Source: Candidatus Synechococcus calcipolaris G9 (GTDB taxonomy: Bacteria > Cyanobacteriota > Cyanobacteriia > Thermosynechococcales > Thermosynechococcaceae). From it: a stretch of DNA of 64,000 nucleotides. The translations under genes and the position numbers were made by a program. How positions within the stretch are numbered: the first letter of the stretch is position 1; each line of letters begins with the position of its first letter. Positions 58,601-64,000 of this stretch are shown piece after piece. The stretch is from positions 372,001 to 436,000 of the forward strand of contig NZ_JAKKUT010000002.1 in the NCBI RefSeq assembly GCF_029582805.1. Direction: 5' to 3'. The notes beneath the pieces were generated by a model. That model was not told where the DNA came from and made no database searches. It saw nothing but the letters and a program-made list of their open reading frames with translations.

Positions 58601-59497
58601 GAGCACCTGCTACGGGATGCGGATATTGCCATGTATCAAGCCAAGAAAAATGGCCGGGGCAAAGCCATTGTGTTTACCCCCGATATGCACCATTACGCCC
58701 AAGCGGTCTTGAGTTTAGAAAGTGACCTGCAACGGGCGATCGCCCAAACCACAGATTTAGTAACACCAGCGGATGAACTCCAAATTTATTTTCAACCCAT
58801 TGTTCGCCTAGCAACGGGTCGCATCCAAGGCTTTGAGGCCCTCAGTCGCTGGTTTCATCCTGAGCAGGGGGAAATTTCTCCCGGTGACTTTATTGAACTG
58901 GCGGAACAAACGGGGCTGATCATTCCCCTGGGTAAAGCCATTCTTCGCCGTGCGTTGCATTTATTTGCCCAATGGTCAAAATCCCAGGCGAACGGGCAAA
59001 CCTATTCCATCAGTATTAATATTTCCCCCCAGCAGTTGACTGAACCTAGCTTTGTCAATGAAGTGGCGGCGGCCCTATCTGACACAGATATGCCCTCCAG
59101 TTGTCTCCACCTAGAAATTACCGAAACCACGATGATCCATAACTTGGATGTCACCTTGCGAGTCGCCCAACAATTGCAGAACTTGGGAGTTGGCCTCAAT
59201 ATTGATGATTTTGGCATTGGCTACTCCTCCCTGAGTCGGATCCATAGCTTACCCATTAATGCCCTCAAGATCGATCGCTCCTTTGTTTTGGGTTTAGGGG
59301 AGCATCAACCCAGTGCCGATATTGTGGCCGCAATTATTGCCCTTGGCCATAGCTTAAAACTGGAGATTATTGCTGAAGGCGTAGAAACCCTGGGCCAATG
59401 CCAGCATTTACAGGAGCTAGGCTGCACCTATGGCCAGGGATATTTCTTTTATCGCCCCGTACCCCTTGAGCAAATCCATACCCAGGAAAGAGTCTAG
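55697..59497 (+). CDS. PAS/cyanobacteriochrome GAF/GGDEF/EAL protein: predicted light-controlled c-di-GMP enzyme
   Basis: The protein has 1266 residues from ATG 55697 (MIPGQFEHYTELL); a TTG two codons earlier is possible. There are four PAS domains (about 8-500), a GAF domain (about 520-690), another PAS (about 695-815), GGDEF (about 825-1000) and EAL (about 1010-1260). The GAF has the DXCF motif of cyanobacteriochromes, DPCF (C589), and the canonical second Cys in TACYREFLESIQVRANLVVP (C617), so it probably binds phycoviolobilin or phycocyanobilin. GGDEF reads SGDEF (911-915) with an RxxD inhibitory site (RAGD) 5 residues before. EAL (from 1047), EITET, DDFGIGYSSL and KIDRSF are intact. Both synthesis and breakdown of c-di-GMP are therefore possible. 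Confidence 0.88.
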   Translation: MIPGQFEHYTELLANYTDDLICIHEADGTYLYLTPSSESLLGYRPEELVGKSPYALFHPDDSEKVRTGAHQLSLQGVTDLTITYRIRKKNGSYIWFETLTHPIADERHEVMFLITTSRDITQRKQVEGQLQASQELLEAFFSQSLDGCFFMMLDRPINWDNHIDKDAILNYVFEHQRITRVNQALAKQHRLPREELLGLTPLDCFADDLGKARQFWRALFDLGTLYTELELKRRDGSSFWIEGNYVCLYDDQGCIRGHFAVQRDITDRRRMQGQLEQKNQELELFFNSSLDLFTIADTEGYFHRLNQEWENVLGYGLAELTGVRFLDFVHPEDIDQTEAAIATLKENSPILNFSNRYRCKDGSYRWLEWRSFPFQGLIYASARDITDQRNFALRLETAYRQTSEILESMSDSFFAVDADFHITYANQHFCDTFALEKTDVLDQNLWDIFPGAVGTIFEEQIQRALREQTSVKFEALYSPLERWFSVQIYTTPTGLAIFFQDVSDRINANLALERRNQQAELLLNLTLAIRQSLDLDEVLQTTLDEIRHLLGIDRTIIYKFNPDWSGIIAKESVSQHKFLLLGQVFNDPCFGANYIEPYCQGWVVAIDDIYTAEMTACYREFLESIQVRANLVVPVIQGDRLWGLLLCQHCTGPRPWSQDEIELLRQLGEQLGIAIQRAELVTALNQEKERYRRVLEAQTELLYRCRPDGVLTFANPAFFRYVGCQNDTCEIGHAFEHPFDQVDRDRFAHHLQALTIEHPIRTIECSVTLANGSHQWYEWTNRAIFDPQGNCVEYQCLGRDITKQKIIEERLIHDALHDGLTGLPNRVLLTDRLIQCWQRYQRHQRQEFQPSSNKIDLPPYGDRFAIIFIDIDRFKRVNDSLGHQAGDQVLATLAQRMETALRAGDTLAHLSGDEFVMLCEEINDPQEIDRLVENLEQAIRQPIHINSHTLTLSASLGVAFSGKQYTQAEHLLRDADIAMYQAKKNGRGKAIVFTPDMHHYAQAVLSLESDLQRAIAQTTDLVTPADELQIYFQPIVRLATGRIQGFEALSRWFHPEQGEISPGDFIELAEQTGLIIPLGKAILRRALHLFAQWSKSQANGQTYSISINISPQQLTEPSFVNEVAAALSDTDMPSSCLHLEITETTMIHNLDVTLRVAQQLQNLGVGLNIDDFGIGYSSLSRIHSLPINALKIDRSFVLGLGEHQPSADIVAAIIALGHSLKLEIIAEGVETLGQCQHLQELGCTYGQGYFFYRPVPLEQIHTQERV

Positions 59498-59633
59498 TCA
59501 TCTGGCTCTTATTGCGAAAATTTTTGGGTATGTTTTTCCTGCCAATGGATGTATAGCTGGTGTGTTGGCTCTCGCCCCCAGCTAGGGGTTCCACCCCTGC
59601 ACCCCGTCCTAACCTAGGTGACGATAGCTATAC

Positions 59634-60812
59634 TTAACGGCTGGCTTGGGCCGGTAGGGGGCCAGGTTGGACACCGACACTCAGGGTTTGACCACTCCGG
59701 CGAATTTCCAGTTGCATGGTGTCACCCACATTGGTGTTCTCAACCATTTGTTGGACTTGCTCAGCTTTGGCGATCTCCCGGCCGTCGATCTTTTTGATCA
59801 CATCCCCCGGTTGCAACCCCGAACGGGCAGCGGGAGAGTTGGGCACAATTTGGAAAATGAGGACACCGGAGTCTTCCTGTATCCGCAGGGTATTGTTGGG
59901 ATTACTATTTAAGCGTTGCCGCACCTCTGGGGTTAGGTTCGCCATGCGAATACCCAAGAAGGGGTGATCTACACGGCCGTGGGCAATCAGTTCATTGGCG
60001 ATACGCTGGGCGGTTTTAATGGGAATAGCAAAGCCTAGACCCTGGGCCCCACCAATAATTGCCGTATTCATACCAATGACTTCTCCCCGCTGATTGAGCA
60101 AGGGGCCGCCGGAATTTCCGGGGTTAATGGCGGCATCGGTTTGGATAAAGCCCACCCGCTTGTCGGGAACCCCCACATCACCACTGGAACGCCCCGTGGC
60201 ACTAATAATGCCCGCCGTCACCGTGTTATCTAAGCCCAAGGGATTGCCAATGGCGATCGCCCATTCTCCAGGGCGGAGGCGATCGGAATCTCCCATACGC
60301 ACAATCGGTAAATTAGCCGCATCAATCTTAACGACGGCCACATCTGTCACCGTATCTTGACCCATCACCCGACCTTCGTAGTTGCGACCATCCTTGAGGG
60401 TCACGGTAACGCGATTGGCTCCATCAATGACATGGGCATTGGTCAAAATGACCCCATCGGCACTGATAATAAAACCGGATCCCTGGCCCCGTTCTTCCCG
60501 AGTACGGGGGGGGGTGGGTAGGGCCTGACCAAAAAATTCTTGAAAGAAGGGATCATTAAAAACGGCGGGGACACGGGTTTGCACCGTCCGGGATGAATCA
60601 ATCCGCACCACCGCCGGGCCCACTTGCTCCACGGCTTGGGCAATAAAATTAATGTCCCCACTGGGGATGGGGGCGGGTAGCTGGGCAACGGTAGAGGCGG
60701 AAAAAAGATTGCCCGTAGGAACAAATTGACCAGCAAACAGGGTTGCGGCCGCTCCTAAGGTCATCAGAGACAGGTAAGTGACTGATTTACGCACGTTTTG
60801 AGGGGCTGCCAT
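59634..60812 (-). CDS. HtrA/Deg-type serine protease
   Basis: This 392-residue trypsin-like protease with one PDZ domain removes damaged proteins outside the cytoplasm. The N-terminal hydrophobic stretch ([20 protein letters not shown]) is a signal or anchor. The catalytic triad is seen as His in LTNAHVIDG, Asp in [11 protein letters not shown] and Ser in [12 protein letters not shown]. The PDZ domain covers about 290-380 ([20 protein letters not shown]). Cyanobacteria have HtrA, HhoA and HhoB; the length is closest to HhoA/HhoB, but the paralogue is not settled. Confidence 0.94.
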   Translation of the reverse strand: MAAPQNVRKSVTYLSLMTLGAAATLFAGQFVPTGNLFSASTVAQLPAPIPSGDINFIAQAVEQVGPAVVRIDSSRTVQTRVPAVFNDPFFQEFFGQALPTPPRTREERGQGSGFIISADGVILTNAHVIDGANRVTVTLKDGRNYEGRVMGQDTVTDVAVVKIDAANLPIVRMGDSDRLRPGEWAIAIGNPLGLDNTVTAGIISATGRSSGDVGVPDKRVGFIQTDAAINPGNSGGPLLNQRGEVIGMNTAIIGGAQGLGFAIPIKTAQRIANELIAHGRVDHPFLGIRMANLTPEVRQRLNSNPNNTLRIQEDSGVLIFQIVPNSPAARSGLQPGDVIKKIDGREIAKAEQVQQMVENTNVGDTMQLEIRRSGQTLSVGVQPGPLPAQASR

Positions 60813-60956
60813 AATCGATCGCTGTGTAGTGAATAATATTTAGGACAACGTAAGCTAATGAATGTAAGCCAATGTTAGATCGCTAACTAAGCTAACTAAA
60901 AGGATAGACTAATTATTCAGGCAAGAAGTTCCTGATTCCCTCAGGCTAGCATATCC

Positions 60957-63602
60957 CTAATTAATGGGATTGACAATTTGAACGGTTTCAGAATCAACGG
61001 CTTCAGGGGTTGGGGTTGCTAAATCTAGGCCCGTGCGGCAAACAGCGCCTAAACTCAGATCCAGTCCGGTGATAGCTTCTAGCATGAGCACCACGTGTTC
61101 GGGGCGGAGAAAGGTGCCATCATTGCGACATTGGCCGCGATAGCTCACTTTTAATTGGGGATCCGTTGCCATGAGATTTAAGTCCAACAGGCGATCGCGC
61201 AGGTTGATTCGTTTGGTTTTACCGGACTTGGTTATGGTCTCATGGTCAAACTGGCGGAGATTGAGAACCTCTTGTATCCAGCGTTGCCAATTATCCCCAT
61301 CGCCGGAATGGGACGTGTTGAGGGTTAGCTCGTAGGTGGCTGTTTCTAGGGCTTGGGTAGCGGCGGGATCTTTCAGGGGAATTTCGGCAATGCGATAGAG
61401 GGGAATCTCTGGGGGGAGTTGGGCCCGCAGGCGATCGCCAAAATCTTCGAGGTCAAGGGCTTGGTGCAGTTCAAAATCCACAATTTCGCCCCGACTGGTC
61501 ATCCCTAGGGGAAGGGCACTGGCCGGAGAAATCCGCGGACCGGGATGAAAGCCGCCGGTAAAGGCAATGGGTAAACTGGCGCGGCGCAAGGCCCGATCAA
61601 ATAGACGCACCAGATCTAAGTGGCTAATCAGGGCCAGGGAATCCAATTTGCCAAACCACACCCGTAATCGTTGTACCCGCTCTTGGGGGGGCCGATGTTC
61701 GCCGACAAATGCGGGAATGGGTTGGGGTGGGACAACAACATTATGACCAAAATTCTGACCGCATACGCCACAGTGGGAACAACCGTCAAAGGAGCAATCG
61801 GGAACGGTGGCGGCCTCTAGGGCCCGGGCTAGGTCTTCTTTTAACCAGGTTTTACTAATGCCGGTGTCTAGGTGATCCCAGGGGAGGAGCGCATCCAAGC
61901 TGGTGGGGTCTTCTGGGGATGGACTGGCAAAAACATTCCATTCCCCTGCTTCCACCTGCCGATATTTCCAGGTGAGGCCCGCCTCGGAGATCGCCTCTGT
62001 CCAGGCTCCGTAGGCCCGATCCAGGCTTTCCCACCAAGAATCTTCCCGCGCCCCCAGTTCCCAGGCCCGTTGAATCACCTTGCCTAAACGGCGATCGCCC
62101 CGACCGACAAAATCCTCCATGGCGGAGATGCGCACATCGGTGAAGTTAGTCTTCAAGCCTTTGATGGTTCTAAATTCTGCCTTGAGGAGAGCCTGTTTCC
62201 GTTCCAGTTCACTGGTGGAGACCGAATGCCACTGGAAGGGGGTATGGGGCTTGGGCGTAAAGTTAGAAATGGTCACATTAAAGTTCATGGGCTTACGACC
62301 CTTGACCCAGCATTCCCGCTTCAGCCAGCGAATCGTTTCCGCAATTCCCAGGACATCCCCATCGGTTTCACCGGGTAAGCCAATCATAAAATAGAGCTTG
62401 ATTTTGTTCCAACCCTGGTCGTAGGCGGTTTTTACCCCCCGCAACAGTTCGTCATTGGTTAGCCCCTTGTTGATAATATCCCGCAATCGCTGTGTGCCTG
62501 CTTCCGGGGCAAAGGTGAGACCTGCTTGCCGGGTTCCCCCCAGAATATGGGCAATATTTTCATCGAAGCGATCCACCCGCTGACTGGGTAAGGACAGGGA
62601 AATATTTTCATCTTTGAGGCGGTTTTTAATTTCCATGCCCACCGCCGGCAAGGCCAAGTAGTCGGAGCAACTCAAGGACAGTAGGGAAAACTCGTTATAG
62701 CCCGTAGCCCGCATTCCGGTTTCAATGGCATCGATCACTTGGTCTGGATCCACATCTCGGGCCGGTCGGGTGAGCATTCCTGGCTGACAAAAACGACAGC
62801 CCCGCGTACAGCCTCGGCGAATTTCCACCGTCAGGCGATCGTGCACCGTTTGGATGTAGGGTACTAAACCAATGGCATAGCTGGGCATGGGGGGGGACAC
62901 CCGGCGTAATATCCGTGGCGGAACATCGGATACTAAAGGATGCACCGAACCATCGGCGGCCATCTCGTAAAACTGGGGCACATACACCCCCGGTACTTGG
63001 GCTAAATCCAGGAGTAAGTCCCGCCGACTTAACCCCGCCGCTTTCCCCTGCTCTAGGACGAGGCCAATTTCTGGCAGGAGTTCTTCCCCATCCCCTAGGG
63101 CAATGAAGTCAAAGAAATCCGCATAGGGTTCAGGGTTGGATGTGGCGGTTTGGCCTCCCGCAAAAATGAGGGGAATGTCATTTATAGAAGTATTTTGCCG
63201 TTCTTGCCAAGTGAGGGGAATTTGAGCCAGATCCAGCATGGCCAGGATATTTGTGGCTCCCAATTCGTAGCTGAGACTAAAGCCAAGGATGTCAAACTCC
63301 CTGAGGCTACGTTTTGACTCTACGGCAAAGAGGGGGGTGTGGGTCTGTTGTAGTTTTTCAGCCAGATCCCTTGCGGGTAAGTAGGCGCGATCGCACAGTT
63401 GGCGAGGCTGGGCATTCAAAATGTTGTAAAGAATGATATGCCCTAGATTTGAGGCTCCCACTTCGTAGACCTCTGGGTAGGTCAACACCCAGCGCACGTC
63501 CGCCGAATCCCAAGGCTTGTGCACAGCCCCTAATTCATTGCCCAGGTATCGGGCCGGTTTATTAATATCTGGAGTCAGTAATGATTCAATGGCAACGGTC
63601 AA
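60957..63602 (-). CDS. TIGR03960-type B12-binding-like radical SAM protein with DUF2344
   Basis: This 881-residue two-part protein is frequent in bacteria, including cyanobacteria. The N-terminal B12-binding-like region is followed by a radical SAM core with the cluster motif RRGCTRGCRFCQPGMLTRPA (C-x3-C-x2-C) at about residue 270. Residues about 600-640 hold a second Cys cluster (CSFDGCSHCGVCGQNFGHN). The C-terminal DUF2344-like part (about 650-850) includes LRVWFGKLDSLALISHLDLV and RISPASALPLGMTSRGEIVD. The reaction is not known; tRNA or rRNA modification has been suggested for relatives. The start is taken at the first ATG. Confidence 0.9.
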   Translation of the reverse strand: MTVAIESLLTPDINKPARYLGNELGAVHKPWDSADVRWVLTYPEVYEVGASNLGHIILYNILNAQPRQLCDRAYLPARDLAEKLQQTHTPLFAVESKRSLREFDILGFSLSYELGATNILAMLDLAQIPLTWQERQNTSINDIPLIFAGGQTATSNPEPYADFFDFIALGDGEELLPEIGLVLEQGKAAGLSRRDLLLDLAQVPGVYVPQFYEMAADGSVHPLVSDVPPRILRRVSPPMPSYAIGLVPYIQTVHDRLTVEIRRGCTRGCRFCQPGMLTRPARDVDPDQVIDAIETGMRATGYNEFSLLSLSCSDYLALPAVGMEIKNRLKDENISLSLPSQRVDRFDENIAHILGGTRQAGLTFAPEAGTQRLRDIINKGLTNDELLRGVKTAYDQGWNKIKLYFMIGLPGETDGDVLGIAETIRWLKRECWVKGRKPMNFNVTISNFTPKPHTPFQWHSVSTSELERKQALLKAEFRTIKGLKTNFTDVRISAMEDFVGRGDRRLGKVIQRAWELGAREDSWWESLDRAYGAWTEAISEAGLTWKYRQVEAGEWNVFASPSPEDPTSLDALLPWDHLDTGISKTWLKEDLARALEAATVPDCSFDGCSHCGVCGQNFGHNVVVPPQPIPAFVGEHRPPQERVQRLRVWFGKLDSLALISHLDLVRLFDRALRRASLPIAFTGGFHPGPRISPASALPLGMTSRGEIVDFELHQALDLEDFGDRLRAQLPPEIPLYRIAEIPLKDPAATQALETATYELTLNTSHSGDGDNWQRWIQEVLNLRQFDHETITKSGKTKRINLRDRLLDLNLMATDPQLKVSYRGQCRNDGTFLRPEHVVLMLEAITGLDLSLGAVCRTGLDLATPTPEAVDSETVQIVNPIN

Positions 63603-64000
63603 GGTCTCAGATCCCCCTTAGCGACATTAGCCTTGCCCCGCCACAGATGTATAGTTCCAGTACCGCCTCAGTCGAACTTGCAACCGTGAGAGCCACAGCC
63701 AAAATAACTTGACGCAGTTTAACCCCTTGCTTAACACAGTCTAATACGGGCGACACTCGTTGATCCTTATCAAAACTTTGCGAAAGAGTAAATCAAAACC
63801 TTTGAGTACATCGTTAAGAAACTTGACATCAAAGCACAGAAACGCACAAAAGCGGTGATCCTATGACCTTTATCACAACGGATGGGATTGGCCTAGGGCT
63901 ATAGTAAGTATAGTATAAAAATTTTCTCTAGATGAAATGCTTATATTGTGTGCTTTTGCGCTAAATACTAAATTATTGTGTGTTTTTGCACTGAATCGAG
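63603..64000. other. Non-coding right end
   Basis: There is no credible gene in 398 bp. The segment is the upstream region of the radical SAM gene. A plus-strand -10-like box (TATAGTATAAAA, about 63908-63920) suggests a promoter for a gene beyond the window. The end holds the repeat listed separately. No tRNA cloverleaf or riboswitch was recognised. Confidence 0.5.
63945..63996 (+). repeat. 22-bp direct repeat with 30-bp period at the window edge
   Basis: ATTGTGTGCTTTTGCGCTAA (63945) recurs as ATTGTGTGTTTTTGCACTGA (63975), matching at 17 of 20 bases. The spacing is 30 bp with 8 bases between units. The repeat may continue past 64000. Two units are too few to call a CRISPR or any class of array. 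Confidence 0.5.

Noticed and set aside
59584-59598. Hairpin AGGGGT-TCC-ACCCCT between the GGDEF/EAL and protease genes
   Set aside because: A good stem, but no T run on either strand, so I do not call it an intrinsic terminator.
63945-63996. CRISPR array
   Set aside because: Only two imperfect units with an 8-base spacer are visible, too short for CRISPR spacers, and no cas gene is present.

Overview
The window is chromosomal DNA from a cyanobacterium. The palindrome GCGATCGC (HIP1) recurs throughout, as in many cyanobacterial genomes. The gene content agrees: a DnaE N-half ending in a split intein, SqdB for sulfolipid, ferredoxin-dependent sulfite reductase, a compact copy of the slr0144-slr0152 type photosystem II assembly operon, SepF, and a cyanobacteriochrome-type GAF domain. 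Gene content and style suggest a unicellular Synechococcus/Thermosynechococcus-like lineage, but this is inference and no species is claimed.

Layout. 1-6.3 kb: the start of an unknown gene, then mutS, clpB and ispD, all on the minus strand. 6.5-10.9 kb is an accessory patch. It holds a pentapeptide-repeat protein, a PIN-domain toxin gene broken by a deleted IS3-type element with inverted repeats and a 3-bp target duplication, scraps of two other transposase genes, a secreted repeat protein with a decayed duplicate of its 5' end, and a Uma2 nuclease-like gene. 10.9-16.7 kb (minus): ispF, aat, sqdB, an A-type Fe-S protein gene, a secreted phosphodiester-glycosidase-like gene and tsaD. 16.8-23.7 kb (mainly plus): cysH, glyQ, a large cNMP-binding/degenerate AAA+/membrane polyferredoxin fusion, ribH, an exported Mn-type sod (minus) and selO. 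23.8-28.1 kb (minus): a globin gene with palindromic repeats upstream, a LuxR-type response regulator, an M20 amidohydrolase and aspS.

28.1-34.6 kb (plus): a 584-bp upstream region with an HLR1-like RpaB site, then seven genes matching the PAP operon (V4R, repeat protein, small protein, V4R, 2Fe-2S ferredoxin, membrane TPR protein, SpkG-type kinase). 34.6-36.7 kb: divergent acetyltransferase and glycosyltransferase genes. 36.7-47.1 kb: a long minus-strand housekeeping block that, in transcription order, runs cobH, rimM, infB, yggS, sepF, proC, a membrane protein gene, dapA and rnj. 47.2-50.2 kb: a small secreted cysteine-repeat gene converging on split-intein dnaE-N. 50.3-54.4 kb: a second, almost identical Uma2 gene, a dus gene, and sir with an extra C-terminal ribbon-helix-helix-like segment. 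54.6-63.6 kb: accD, a 1266-residue PAS/GAF/GGDEF/EAL protein whose GAF domain carries the DXCF cyanobacteriochrome motif, an HtrA/Deg protease and a radical-SAM protein. The last 400 bases are non-coding and end in a 30-bp-period repeat.

The genes are mostly housekeeping: isoprenoid precursors (ispD, ispF), sulfur assimilation (cysH, sir), sulfolipid (sqdB), translation (infB, rimM, tsaD, glyQ, aspS, dus), replication and repair (dnaE-N, mutS) and proteostasis (clpB, htrA). The most distinctive items are the predicted blue-light cyclic-di-GMP enzyme, the AAA+/polyferredoxin fusion, the sulfite reductase tail, the globin operator-like repeats, the compact PAP operon and the record of mobile-element decay at 7-11 kb.
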